Part shown: one piece after another, positions 32,831 through 41,063 of the stretch | How the letters are laid out: each line of letters opens with the position of its first letter | Numbering within the stretch: the first letter of the stretch is position 1 | Assembly (NCBI RefSeq): GCF_018324205.1 | Contig: NZ_AP023356.1 | Span: 7,069,501-7,133,500 of the forward strand | DNA: 64,000 nucleotides | From: Actinoplanes ianthinogenes | Lineage (GTDB): Bacteria; Actinomycetota; Actinomycetes; Mycobacteriales; Micromonosporaceae | Reading direction: 5' to 3' | Notes under the pieces: model-generated | The model's input: only the letters and a program-made list of their open reading frames with translations | Database searches by the model: none | Told to the model about the DNA's origin: nothing | Translations under genes and position numbers: made by a program

Positions 32831-32973
32831 TTGATCTCCGGGACCAGCGGCGGACATTGAAGGGTGCGGCGATTGTTTTGGACGCGCAGCGGCCAGATCG
32901 CCGGGCCCGGCCCGCGCGGGAGCATGCGGTCCGCACCCCGGCGTACCCGCGTATGTGAAGAATTTGATCTTGG
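32831..32973 (+). repeat. Conserved structured tail of element copy A
   Basis: Bases 32831-32940 match 62105-62215 with 8 substitutions and one gap in my hand alignment (about 92%). The arms 32863-32873 and 32897-32907 pair, with differences from copy B that mostly preserve pairing. CCCGCGCGGG, GCATGCGGTCCGCACCCCG and a terminal TTGATCTTGG (32964-32973) are shared. It may be a noncoding RNA or a protein-binding region; I cannot tell which. Confidence 0.8.
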
Positions 32974-32982
32974 TGTGGCGAA

Positions 32983-33013
32983 GGCCCGCCGCGGAGAAGG
33001 GGCGCGGCGGGCC
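32983..33013 (-). terminator. Hairpin terminator of purU
   Basis: GGCCCGCCGCG (32983-32993) pairs perfectly with 33003-33013 around nine bases, 55 bases after the purU stop on the minus strand. There is only a short TT after the stem. Confidence 0.65.
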
Positions 33014-33068
33014 TCGGACTGATCGGCCGTGAGGCGGATGGCCTTGGCCGCCTCGGGGATGGTGCTGG

Positions 33069-33974
33069 TCAGGCGAAGACGATCGTGTGGTTGTCGTGGC
33101 GGATGACTCGGTCCTCGCAGTGCCAGCGGACCGCGCGCGAGAGCACCGCCCGCTCCACGTCCGCGCCCCGGCGTTGCAGGTCGCGGACCGTGTCGGCGTG
33201 GGAGACGCGGATGACGTCCTGTTCGATGATCGGGCCCTCGTCGAGGTCCTCGGTGACGTAGTGGGCGGTCGCGCCGACCAGCTTGACGCCGCGCTGCTTG
33301 GCCTTGGCGTAGGGGCCCGCGCCGATGAACGACGGCAGGAAGCTGTGGTGGATGTTGATGATCGGGACGCCGACGCGCTCGATGAAGTCGCCGGAGAGGA
33401 TCTGCATGTAGCGGGCCAGGACGATGAAGTCGACGTTGCCCTGGAGCAGGCGCAGGTGCTGGGCCTCCGCGGCGGACTTGTCCGGGCCGGCGGACGGCAC
33501 GTGGAAGAACGGGACGCCGAAGAAGCGGACCTCGTCGGCGGTGTCCGGGTGGTTGGAGATGACCATCGAGACGTTCACCGGGAGCTCGCCGCGGCGGTGG
33601 CGCCAGAGCAGGTCGAGCAGGCAGTGGTCGTCCTTGGAGGCGAAGATCGCCACGCGCTTGGGCTGCGACAGGTCGCGCAGGGTGTACTCCAGCTCGAAGC
33701 CCTCGGCCAGCTTGGCCTGCAGGTCCAGCTCGACCTGCGGCAGCCGGGCCTTGAGGTGGTCCAGCGCGAAGACGGTCCGCTGGAAGAACGCCCCGCCGTG
33801 CGGGTTGTCGGAGTACTGGTCGAGCGACACGATGTTCGCGTCGTGCTTGCCGAGAACGGCGCTGATCGCGGCGACGATGCCGGTCCGATCCTTGCCGTGC
33901 ACGATCAGGACGGCCTGATTGTGGGTGGGCGAGGGCTCTGTGCGGACCGCGAGTGCATCCTGGGTCAGCGTCAC
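33069..33974 (-). CDS. purU: Formyltetrahydrofolate deformylase
   Basis: A 301-residue enzyme that hydrolyses 10-formyltetrahydrofolate to formate and tetrahydrofolate, balancing one-carbon units and feeding formate to purine synthesis. An ACT regulatory domain comes first (AVLIVHGKDRTGIVAAISAVL), then the formyltransferase-type catalytic domain with NIHHSFLPSF (catalytic His) and GATAHYVTEDLDEGPII (catalytic Asp). The GTG at 33974 is preferred, with AAAGGAGG seven bases upstream. It stands alone, convergent with the repeat-rich region, and has a hairpin terminator. Confidence 0.95.
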   Translation of the reverse strand: MTLTQDALAVRTEPSPTHNQAVLIVHGKDRTGIVAAISAVLGKHDANIVSLDQYSDNPHGGAFFQRTVFALDHLKARLPQVELDLQAKLAEGFELEYTLRDLSQPKRVAIFASKDDHCLLDLLWRHRRGELPVNVSMVISNHPDTADEVRFFGVPFFHVPSAGPDKSAAEAQHLRLLQGNVDFIVLARYMQILSGDFIERVGVPIINIHHSFLPSFIGAGPYAKAKQRGVKLVGATAHYVTEDLDEGPIIEQDVIRVSHADTVRDLQRRGADVERAVLSRAVRWHCEDRVIRHDNHTIVFA

Positions 33975-34050
33975 GTCAGGTCCTCCTTTCGTCAGAGTGA
34001 GCACCGTAGCGCGGAGAAGGGCAGTGACATGATCCGCCCTATGGGCCGCG

Positions 34051-34078
34051 AAAAGGCCCGGACGGTGACGTCCGGGCC
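34051..34078 (-). terminator. Rho-independent terminator of pitA operon
   Basis: GGCCCGGACG (34055-34064) pairs with 34069-34078 around a GTGA loop. On the minus strand the stem is followed by TTTT. It starts 16 bases after the DUF3349 stop. Confidence 0.85.
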
Positions 34079-34094
34079 CATCCAGTGCCGCGGA

Positions 34095-34412
34095 TCACTC
34101 GGGGGGCGGGTCGGCGAGGGGCCAGCCGCCGGCCGCCAGGTGCGCCGACACCCGGACCACGTCGGCCGGGGTGGCGTCCTGCAGCATCCGGTCGCTGATC
34201 ATCTCCTCGATGTCGGCGGCGGTGATCGGGCCGTCGCCCGGTTGCGTCTGCGCGGCGAGCTCCCGGGCGATCGTGCGGATCTCGTCCTCGGTCAGCTTGC
34301 GGCGCAGCAGGCCGAGCAGGACCACGTAGTCCCGGCGGGGCACGCCCTCCGGGTAACCGGCCCGGAGCCACTCCACGGCCCGCGCCAGGAAGTTCGACCG
34401 TTGCTCGCTCAT
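34095..34412 (-). CDS. DUF3349 family protein
   Basis: A 105-residue small soluble protein of the DUF3349 family, known from mycobacteria as the Rv0543c type. SNFLARAVEWLRAGYPEGVPRRDYVVLLGLLRRKLTEDE is the conserved N-terminal half; the rest is helical with ADIEEMISDRMLQDATPADVVRVSAHLAAGGWPL at the end. A structure is known for the family but no function. It is the last gene of an operon with a small membrane protein and the PitA phosphate transporter, the same order as Rv0545c-Rv0544c-Rv0543c, so a link to phosphate uptake is likely. Confidence 0.88.
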   Translation of the reverse strand: MSEQRSNFLARAVEWLRAGYPEGVPRRDYVVLLGLLRRKLTEDEIRTIARELAAQTQPGDGPITAADIEEMISDRMLQDATPADVVRVSAHLAAGGWPLADPPPE

Positions 34413-34425
34413 GCCGCCCTCCCGG

Positions 34426-34707
34426 TCAGTGCTTGTCGGCGATGGCCGGGAAGACGTGCTCGAAGGTGAGCGTCTTGCCGAGCCCGCTGGCCACGATGTA
34501 CGCGATCCCGAGGAGCACCCCGAGCAGGACCACGGCGAAGGCGGCGTACCCACCGGCGGTGGCGAGCGGCCGCGGTTTCGGGCCCGCGCCGCCGTAGGCG
34601 AGCGACCGGACACCGAGCGCGAAGATCGCCGGCAGCCCGGCGCCCAGGATCAGGCTGGCGAGCAGCACCTTCCAGGCGCCCTCGAAGGCCAGGGTCAGGT
34701 TGTGCAT
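34426..34707 (-). CDS. Small membrane protein of pitA operon
   Basis: A 93-residue protein with two hydrophobic helices (VLLASLILGAGLPAIFALGV and AAFAVVLLGVLLGIAYIVA) joined by a basic, Gly/Pro-rich loop. It corresponds in position and size to mycobacterial Rv0544c. The gaps to its neighbours are 10 and 13 bases. It could be an accessory subunit of the phosphate transporter; no motif proves it. Confidence 0.8.
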   Translation of the reverse strand: MHNLTLAFEGAWKVLLASLILGAGLPAIFALGVRSLAYGGAGPKPRPLATAGGYAAFAVVLLGVLLGIAYIVASGLGKTLTFEHVFPAIADKH

Positions 34708-34717
34708 GTCGTCCTCC

Positions 34718-35938
34718 TCAGCGCGCCGTGCCGGCGGTCGCCCTGGGCGTGCCCGCCGGGGCGTCCCAGTCGTCGTTGACGTTGTGCTGGTCGATCGGCT
34801 CGCGGCGGGAGCGGTGGTACATGAGGGCGGCGAGGACGATCAGGATCGCGAAGATCGTCAGCGCGCCGGCGAGCCCGCCGATCAGGTCGCTGATCCACCA
34901 CATGAGCGCGCCGACCAGGCCGGCCGCGGGCAGCGTGATGACCCAGGCGGAGACCATCCGGCCGGCCACCGGCCAGCGCACCTTCGCGCCCGGCTTGCCG
35001 ACGCCGCTGCCCAGGATCGAGCCGGTCGCCACCTGCGTGGTGGAGAGCGCGAAGCCCAGGTGGCTGGAGGAGAGGATGACCGCGGCCGAGGCCGCCTCGG
35101 CGGCCATGCCCTGCGGCGGGGTGATCTCCACCAGGCCCCTGCCCAGGGTTCGGATGATCCGCCAGCCGCCCAGGTAGGTGCCGAGGGCGATGGCCAGCGC
35201 GCAGGAGACCTTGACCCAGAACGGGATGTTCCCGGTGTCGGTCCACTCGCCGGCCGCGATCAGGGAGAGGGTGATCACGCCCATCGTCTTCTGCGCGTCG
35301 TTGGTGCCGTGCGCGAGCGAGACCAGCGAGGCCGAGCCGATCTGGCCCCAGCGGAACCCGTTGTCGGTGAACCGCTGGGCCACCCCGACGGTGATCCGGT
35401 AGATCATCCAGGTGCCGGCCGCGGCGACCACGCAGGCGATCACCGGCGACATGACGGCGGGCAGGAGCACCTTGCCGACCACGCCGTCCAGCTTGGAGCC
35501 GTCGCCGGTCCACTTGACGCCGGCCCAGCCCAGGCCGGCCACGGCGGCGCCGATCAGCCCGCCGAACAGCGCGTGCGACGAGCTGGACGGCAGGCCGAGC
35601 AGCCAGGTGACCAGGTTCCAGACGATGCCGCCGACCAGGCCGGCCAGGATGATCAGCAGCAAACCCAGGCCCCCGTCGGCGAGCAGGGCCTCCTTCGGGG
35701 TGCCGTCGCTGTTCTGGATCTTGACCACCGCGTTGGTGACGGTGAGCGCGACCTCCACCGAGAGGAACGCGCCGACCAGGTTGAGCACGGCGGACAGGAG
35801 CACGGCCACCTTGGGACGCAGCGCGCCGGTGGCGATCGAGGTCGCCATCGCGTTGGCCGTGTCGTGGAAGCCGTTGGTGAAGTCGAAGCCGAGGGCGGTG
35901 ATGACCACGAGGATGAGGACCACTGTTGTCTCGGTCAC
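34718..35938 (-). CDS. pitA: Low-affinity inorganic phosphate transporter (PiT family)
   Basis: A 406-residue membrane carrier with about ten hydrophobic helices. It holds both PiT signature repeats: GFDFTNGFHDTANAMATSIATGAL near the N-terminus and LVSLAHGTNDAQKTMGVI in the second half; each contains the Gly-x-Asn-Asp pattern that binds phosphate. It takes up phosphate with protons or as a metal-phosphate complex. It leads a three-gene operon ending in a strong terminator. The tail ends in a Pro/Ala/Thr-rich segment. No pho box was recognised upstream. Confidence 0.93.
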   Translation of the reverse strand: MTETTVVLILVVITALGFDFTNGFHDTANAMATSIATGALRPKVAVLLSAVLNLVGAFLSVEVALTVTNAVVKIQNSDGTPKEALLADGGLGLLLIILAGLVGGIVWNLVTWLLGLPSSSSHALFGGLIGAAVAGLGWAGVKWTGDGSKLDGVVGKVLLPAVMSPVIACVVAAAGTWMIYRITVGVAQRFTDNGFRWGQIGSASLVSLAHGTNDAQKTMGVITLSLIAAGEWTDTGNIPFWVKVSCALAIALGTYLGGWRIIRTLGRGLVEITPPQGMAAEAASAAVILSSSHLGFALSTTQVATGSILGSGVGKPGAKVRWPVAGRMVSAWVITLPAAGLVGALMWWISDLIGGLAGALTIFAILIVLAALMYHRSRREPIDQHNVNDDWDAPAGTPRATAGTAR

Positions 35939-36002
35939 GAGATCAGCCTCTACCCCGTCGATGACGGGCTAAAAGCGAGTTCGTCCAGCGTTCAGCCAGG
36001 CT

Positions 36003-36839
36003 TCAGCTCTCCGCCGGCCGGGTGGCGGGCCAGGTGAGCACCTCGTCCGGGATGGACGCGTCGCGCAGCGCGCGCCGGTCGCGGCCGGGGATGGTGCAGC
36101 CCGCGCCGACCACGAGCCGGGCCACCTCGATCGCGCCGTGTGCCTGGAAGTGGGTGTTGTCGGCGACCCCGGCCGGATAGTTCGGCGACTCGCCCGCGTC
36201 CCGCCAGAGGAAGTGGTCCTTGGTGGCCTCCGGGCCGAGCTCGCCCCAGAGCGCGAAGGAGAGCGCGGTGAGGTCGATCAGCGGGGTCCCGGTCTCGGTG
36301 GCCAGGGCGCGCATGGCGTCCGGGTACTCGCCGTGCGAGAGGTAGGGCACCCCGGCGGTGGTGAACCGGCGCCGTTCGACCGGGGTGACCAGGATCGGAT
36401 GGGCCCGGGCCGCGCGGGCGCCGTCGAGGTAGCGGCGCAGGTAGTCCTGGAAGGTGGTCCACGGGTCGGTTCCGCGGGCCGGGTCCTCGACCTTCTCGTC
36501 GTTGTGGCCGAAGGAGACGAGCAGGGTGTCGCCGGGGCGGAGGGCGTCCCGGATCAGGTCCAGCCGGCCCAGGTCGGCGAAGCTCTTCGAGCTGGCGCCG
36601 GAGAGGGCGGCGTTGACCACGGTGATCTCGTGGTGCAGGAAGACGGGCAGCGCCTGGCCCCAGCCGGCGCGGGGAGCGTCGGCCAGGGCGTAGGTGGCGG
36701 CGGTGGAGTCGCCGGCCACGAAGATCGTGGACCGGCGACGGGGGCGGGGAGCGGCGTGCGCCGCGGTGGTGACGCCGAGGACGCCGGCGGTCGCGCCGCC
36801 GAGGGATGCGCGCAGGAGGGTTCTCCGGTCGATCGTCAT
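36003..36839 (-). CDS. Exported SGNH esterase, rhamnogalacturonan acetylesterase-like
   Basis: A 278-residue exported hydrolase. Residues 3-28 form a twin-arginine signal (DRRTLLRAS and AAHA cleavage region). Block I is FVAGDSTAATY, block III is SFGHNDEK, and block V (DNTHFQAHGA) holds the Asp and His. These match rhamnogalacturonan acetylesterases, which remove acetyl groups from pectin. ATG 36839 is chosen so that the signal starts normally; a GTG two codons upstream is equally open. It lies 12 bases after the serine hydrolase gene, with a palindromic LacI-like site just before its start. Confidence 0.88.
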   Translation of the reverse strand: MTIDRRTLLRASLGGATAGVLGVTTAAHAAPRPRRRSTIFVAGDSTAATYALADAPRAGWGQALPVFLHHEITVVNAALSGASSKSFADLGRLDLIRDALRPGDTLLVSFGHNDEKVEDPARGTDPWTTFQDYLRRYLDGARAARAHPILVTPVERRRFTTAGVPYLSHGEYPDAMRALATETGTPLIDLTALSFALWGELGPEATKDHFLWRDAGESPNYPAGVADNTHFQAHGAIEVARLVVGAGCTIPGRDRRALRDASIPDEVLTWPATRPAES

Positions 36840-36851
36840 CCCCACATGGAA

Positions 36852-38396
36852 TCAGCTCAGGTCGATGTGGGCAAGCGCTTTCCCGGTGCTGAGAGGGGGT
36901 AGCTTCCACGGCGTGACGGGACGTTTCGCGGCCAGCGGGGCGCTGCCGAGCGGACTCCTGCGGAACAGCCGGCCACCACTGCGGAACCAGACGACCGTCC
37001 CGTCGTCGCCCCGGACGAAGTTGTCCCGGCCGGCGCCGTACGTCCCGTCCGGCGCCTGCTCCAGCACGTAGTCCCGGCGGTAGAAGACCGCCCACCCGCC
37101 GGCGGTGCCGTCGGCCGCCCGGAAGAGCAGCTTCCCGGCGTCCGGGACCATGTCGAAGGAGAGCGAGACGGTCTCGCCGTCGAACCCGATCTGCTCGAAG
37201 CTGTAGGTCCCGGCATACTCGGCGAGCTTGTCGGCCGGCAGCAGCCGCGGCTTGGCGGGCAGGTTGTGCAGGCCGAGGAACCGGGTCAGCGCCCAGTCGT
37301 CGGCGAACAGCTCGGCCAGCAGCGCCGGGCCGGTCTCCGAGTTGGTCAGCACGGTGATCGCGAAGTCCCGCTCCGGCACCATCAGGAACCCGGAGTGCTG
37401 CCCGATCCAGTCGCCGCCGTGCTGCACCACCAGCGGGCCCTCCGCCGTCGGGCGCAGCATCCAGGTGATGCCGACCCCGTTCAGCTCGACGAAGAGGGTG
37501 CCGCCCGGGCCCGGGTGCGACTGCATCAGGTGCAGCGAGCGGGGGTTGAGCAGCGGCTTCCCGGTGCCCAGGTGGTAGCGCGCCCAGCGGAGCTGGTCCC
37601 GGGCGCTGGAGATCAGGCCGCCGGCCGGGGCGATGCTGCGCGGCACGGTGTACAGCTCCGGGAGGGCGGCGGGATTGCCGTCGGCGTCCGGCAGGTGCGG
37701 CAGGGCCACCCGGGCGCCGGGCAGCTGGTCCAGGAAGAACGCGCTGTGCTCCAGGCCGAGCGGATCGGTCACCAGGACGCGGACGGCATTTTCGTACGTC
37801 CGGCCGGTCGCCACCTCGATCAGCCGCCCGGCCACCGAGAGCGCCGCGTTGTTGTACCCGAACACGGTCCCCGGCGCGGTCAGCTGCGGCACCCGGGACA
37901 TCTCGGTCACGTACCGCGCGAGCGCCCCGTCGTCCGGCCCGGTGTCCAGCAGGAAGTCGCCCAGCCAGCCCGCGCTGTGCTGGACCACCTGCCGGACGGT
38001 GACCCGGGCCGAGGCCGCCGGGTCGGCGGTGCGGAAATCGGGCAGATAACTGCGGACGGTCCGGTTCAGGTCGAGCTTGCCGCGCTCGACCAGCCGCATG
38101 AGCGCGGTGCCGGTGAAGGTCTTGGTGGTGGAACCGACCTGGAACACGGTGTCCGGGTCCACCGGCTGCGGGTCGGCGACGCTGGTCACGCCGTACCCGC
38201 GCAGGTAGTCCCGGCCGCGATAGCGCAGGCCGAGGGCGACGCCGGGGATGCCGTAGGCCGCCATCCCCTCCTTGATCTTGGCTTCCAGGTCGGCGAAGGC
38301 GCTGCCGAGGGCCTTCGCGGGGGCTGTGGTCAGGGTCGCGGCGCCGGTTGCGGCAGCGGCGGCGAGGACGGTACGCCGGGTAACCGATACGGACAT
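36852..38396 (-). CDS. Exported beta-lactamase-like serine hydrolase
   Basis: A 514-residue class C beta-lactamase/penicillin-binding-fold enzyme. TRRTVLAAAAATG is a Tat-type signal. The SxxK motif is STTK (in QVGSTTKTFTG), the YxN motif is YNN (FGYNNAAL) and the third box is HGG (VVQHGGDW). A C-terminal lipocalin-like domain (YAGTYSFEQIGFDG) is common in secreted esterase/peptidase members. It is unlikely to be a true antibiotic resistance enzyme; family members are mostly peptidases and esterases. ATG 38396 fits the signal peptide. It is the upstream partner of the SGNH esterase, 12 bases away. Confidence 0.9.
   Translation of the reverse strand: MSVSVTRRTVLAAAAATGAATLTTAPAKALGSAFADLEAKIKEGMAAYGIPGVALGLRYRGRDYLRGYGVTSVADPQPVDPDTVFQVGSTTKTFTGTALMRLVERGKLDLNRTVRSYLPDFRTADPAASARVTVRQVVQHSAGWLGDFLLDTGPDDGALARYVTEMSRVPQLTAPGTVFGYNNAALSVAGRLIEVATGRTYENAVRVLVTDPLGLEHSAFFLDQLPGARVALPHLPDADGNPAALPELYTVPRSIAPAGGLISSARDQLRWARYHLGTGKPLLNPRSLHLMQSHPGPGGTLFVELNGVGITWMLRPTAEGPLVVQHGGDWIGQHSGFLMVPERDFAITVLTNSETGPALLAELFADDWALTRFLGLHNLPAKPRLLPADKLAEYAGTYSFEQIGFDGETVSLSFDMVPDAGKLLFRAADGTAGGWAVFYRRDYVLEQAPDGTYGAGRDNFVRGDDGTVVWFRSGGRLFRRSPLGSAPLAAKRPVTPWKLPPLSTGKALAHIDLS
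36869..36884. promoter_or_regulatory. Palindrome GGGCAAGCGCTTTCCC, LacI-type operator candidate
   Basis: GGG/CCC arms flank an AAGCGCTT core. It lies 30 bases before the SGNH esterase ATG but inside the last codons of the serine hydrolase, so it may be partly codon coincidence. The same core occurs in the amylase promoter. Confidence 0.4.
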
Positions 38397-38480
38397 GCGG
38401 CTCACTCTATCCACGGGTGTCACTGCCTGGTTCCGGTCCTTCACTTAGGGGTATCCCCGACCTGCGACCTGGGAGGCGGG

Positions 38481-39695
38481 ATGGCCGACACGACGGCGGA
38501 GCAGGACCGGCTGGACCGGGAGGACGAGGAGGAGCGGGACCTGGTCCGGCCACCGGACGTGAACCGCGACTCGAACCGCTCGGCGACCCGGCTGGAGCTC
38601 TTCTTCGACCTGGCCTTCGTGCTGTTCGTCGGGCACTGCGCGGACGTGCTGGCCGAGCACCAGACCTGGAGCGGCGCGTTCACGTTCACCGCGATCCTGG
38701 TGGCCGGCTGGTGGGCGTGGGCCAGCACCACGCTGTACGCCAACCGGTTCGACACCGACGACGCGATCTTCCGGCTGCTCACGCTCACCGGGATGGGCGG
38801 GGTGATCGTCATGGCTGCGGCGGCCGACCAGGCGATCGGCGCGCACGCGCGCTGGTTCGCGGCCGGCTACGCGCTGCTGCGGGTGGTCCTGGTGCTCGGC
38901 TACCTGCGGGTGTGGCGGACTCTGCCGGATACCCGGGTGGGGATCCGGCCGTACCTGTGGGGGCATGCCGCCGGGGCCGCCTGCTGGCTGCTCTCGCTGG
39001 CGGTGCCGGAACCGGCCCGGTACGCCCTCTGGGCGCTCGGGGTGCTGGTCGACCTGGCCGGTCCCTACCTGGCGGCCCGGGTCCCGGACGCGCCGCCGCT
39101 GCACATGGAGCACCTGCCGGAACGGTTCGGGCTCTTCGTGATCCTGGTGCTCGGCGAGTCGGTGGCGGCCACCGTGGTCGGGCTGCGCGACGGCGACTGG
39201 TCGGCCGAGGTGATCGCGACGGCCATGTTCGCCTTCCTGGCCGCGGCGGCACTCTGGTGGTCCTACTTCGACCTGTCCGGCGGCGCGGCGAAACGCCGCC
39301 TGGTCCAGGAGGGCGGTGAGCGCACGCGCCGCGGGGTGCACGATTTCTACGTGTACGCCCACCTCCCGGTCGCCGTGAGCCTCGCCGCCGTCGCGGTCGG
39401 CCTGGAGCACGCCATCACGCATGAGCACGTGTCCACCGGCACCCGGGCGGTGCTCGGCGCCGGACTGGCCGGATACCTGCTCAGCGCCACGGTCATCCAG
39501 GGTGTGCTGTCCCGGCGGTGGCGGGTGGCGCTCGTCTGGCCGGGCCTCGGCATACCGTTGATCCTGGCGGCCACCCTGCTCCCGGACGGGCCGCCGATGC
39601 TCCTGGTGGCACTCTGCGCGGCGGTCCTGGTGGCCGGCGTGATCACCGGCGTCGCGCAGCACAAGGCCGGTGCCGTCCGAGTGGCCAAGGTGTGA
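38481..39695 (+). CDS. Low temperature requirement A (LtrA) membrane protein
   Basis: A 404-residue protein of the LtrA family. An acidic start is followed by SATRLELFFDLAFVLFVG, the family entry motif, then about ten hydrophobic helices and ERFGLFVILVLGESVAATVVG in the middle, another hallmark. Function is not established; the name comes from a Listeria cold-growth mutant. GGGAGG lies four bases before the ATG at 38481; the frame is open 1.2 kb upstream, but that part is antisense to the serine hydrolase. Single gene. Confidence 0.9.
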   Translation: MADTTAEQDRLDREDEEERDLVRPPDVNRDSNRSATRLELFFDLAFVLFVGHCADVLAEHQTWSGAFTFTAILVAGWWAWASTTLYANRFDTDDAIFRLLTLTGMGGVIVMAAAADQAIGAHARWFAAGYALLRVVLVLGYLRVWRTLPDTRVGIRPYLWGHAAGAACWLLSLAVPEPARYALWALGVLVDLAGPYLAARVPDAPPLHMEHLPERFGLFVILVLGESVAATVVGLRDGDWSAEVIATAMFAFLAAAALWWSYFDLSGGAAKRRLVQEGGERTRRGVHDFYVYAHLPVAVSLAAVAVGLEHAITHEHVSTGTRAVLGAGLAGYLLSATVIQGVLSRRWRVALVWPGLGIPLILAATLLPDGPPMLLVALCAAVLVAGVITGVAQHKAGAVRVAKV

Positions 39696-39889
39696 ACCAC
39701 CGGATGTGCGAGCCGCCTCCGGCCGGTACTATCCGTGACTTGCACGCTGTGACCCGGGCGTGCGCCTACTCACAAAATGGCAGGTCACCGGCTTTGGGGG
39801 CGCGTGATCATGCCGACCGGCGGTAACGTGCCGCCGTTGCGTAGGATTTCGGGCCGCACCACGTCCGCCGACGGGAACCGAGGAATGCG

Positions 39890-40591
39890 ATGCCGCTCAC
39901 CCCAGCAGATATCCACAACGTGGCCTTCAAGAAGCCGCCGATCGGCAAGCGTGGATACGACGAGGAAGAGGTCGACGCGTTCCTCGACGAGGTGGAGCAG
40001 GAGCTGATCCGCCTCCTGGAGGAGAACAACGCGCTGCGTAACCAGGCGCAGCGCGGCGGCGGTGGGATGGCGAGCAACCCGGCCGCCACCATGGTGATCA
40101 CCAACGAGTTCGCCGACCTCCAGGGGCAGCTGGAGCGGCTCCAGGAGGCCCGCGCCCGCGCCGAGCAGAACGCCCGGGACATGCAGGCCCAGCTGGAGCG
40201 CGCGCGCAGCGCCACCCCGTCCGGCGCGATGCCGACCGTCGGCGACGACGACCGGAACGCCCGGGTGCTGATGATGGCCCAGCGCACCGCCGACGAGCAC
40301 ATGCGCGACGCCCAGCGCGAGGTGGAGGCGCTGCTCGAGCAGGCTCGCGGCAAGGCCGAGCAGCTGACCGCCGAGGCGCAGATGAAGGCCAGCACGATCG
40401 AGAGCGACGCGCGCCGCAACCACGCCGAGGCGATGGACAGCCTGGTGGAGAAACGGGCCGCGCTGATCGACGAGATCGACAAGCTGGGCCAGCTGGCCAA
40501 GGGATACCAGCAGGCCCTCACCAACCACGTCACCCAGCAGCTGATGGACCTCACCAGCGGCCCCGACTCGGCGGGTCGCGAGCTGGAGTAA
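39890..40591 (+). CDS. divIVA: DivIVA (Wag31) family cell-polarity protein
   Basis: A 233-residue coiled-coil protein. MPLTPADIHNVAFKKPPIGKRGYDEEEVDAFLDEVEQEL is split by the membrane-curvature-binding loop and is nearly identical to known Wag31/DivIVA N-termini. Coiled coils span about residues 30-55 and 75-215, with a low-complexity linker (TPSGAMPTVGDDD). It marks hyphal poles and directs tip growth. Gene lies outside the division cluster here. A perfect terminator follows, so it is monocistronic. No other division genes are visible, so it may be a second copy. Confidence 0.93.
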   Translation: MPLTPADIHNVAFKKPPIGKRGYDEEEVDAFLDEVEQELIRLLEENNALRNQAQRGGGGMASNPAATMVITNEFADLQGQLERLQEARARAEQNARDMQAQLERARSATPSGAMPTVGDDDRNARVLMMAQRTADEHMRDAQREVEALLEQARGKAEQLTAEAQMKASTIESDARRNHAEAMDSLVEKRAALIDEIDKLGQLAKGYQQALTNHVTQQLMDLTSGPDSAGRELE

Positions 40592-40610
40592 GCACCACCC
40601 GGCGGCGTCG

Positions 40611-40645
40611 AGCCCCGCGGACCGATTTCGGTCCGCGGGGCTTTT
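40611..40645 (+). terminator. Rho-independent terminator of divIVA
   Basis: AGCCCCGCGGACC (40611-40623) pairs perfectly with 40630-40642 around a six-base loop, followed directly by a T run. It is 19 bases after the divIVA stop. Confidence 0.93.
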
Positions 40646-40742
40646 TCATTGAACGCTTTCTCTCTCCCGGCTGTATTCGGCGACACAGGGGGTGAGCGCC
40701 GCTTCACAGGGCGTTCCCACGACGTCGAGGGGGAGGGGCGCC

Positions 40743-41063
40743 ATGGCCTATCAGGAGTTCGCCTACGGTGAGGCGGCGGACGGCCGGGTCCGGGTCGAAC
40801 TCGAGGGCGACGGGCGGGTGTCCGACCTGTACCTCGACCCGCGGGTGGCGTACCTGCCGCTCGACGAGCTGCGCGTCGCGCTGCTGGAAGCGTTCGACAT
40901 GGCCCAGGCCGGGTTGCGGGACCGCCCCGGCCGGTACGACGCGGTCGCCACCCCGGAACGCCTCCGGAACGCGCTGGCCGAGGCGTCGGACACCGCGGAG
41001 CGCCGGTTCGCCGAGGTCTCCACGGCGCTGTACGACCTGAACCGGCGGGCGGCCCGGCCGTGA
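40743..41063 (+). CDS. YbaB/EbfC-like small protein of type VII toxin cluster
   Basis: A 106-residue protein. The GRVRVELEGDGRVSDLYLDPRV stretch and the following helix (DELRVALLEAFDMAQAG) resemble the YbaB/EbfC DNA-binding fold, whose relatives frequently accompany WXG100 genes. No other motif is visible. AGGGGGAGG precedes the ATG. It ends in the GTGA overlap with the next gene (41060-41063), so it is co-translated with a WXG100-type protein. It likely has a chaperone or secretion role, but this is inferred from context. Confidence 0.7.
   Translation: MAYQEFAYGEAADGRVRVELEGDGRVSDLYLDPRVAYLPLDELRVALLEAFDMAQAGLRDRPGRYDAVATPERLRNALAEASDTAERRFAEVSTALYDLNRRAARP

Noticed and set aside
32261..32925. 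Proline-rich repeat proteins on both strands of array A
   Set aside because: They arise because 63 is divisible by three. Copy B has a 64-base unit that breaks the frame, so selection is not on protein.
37266..38480. 400-codon N-terminal extension of LtrA
   Set aside because: It is antisense to the serine hydrolase, has no domain, and a good ribosome site precedes the ATG at 38481.
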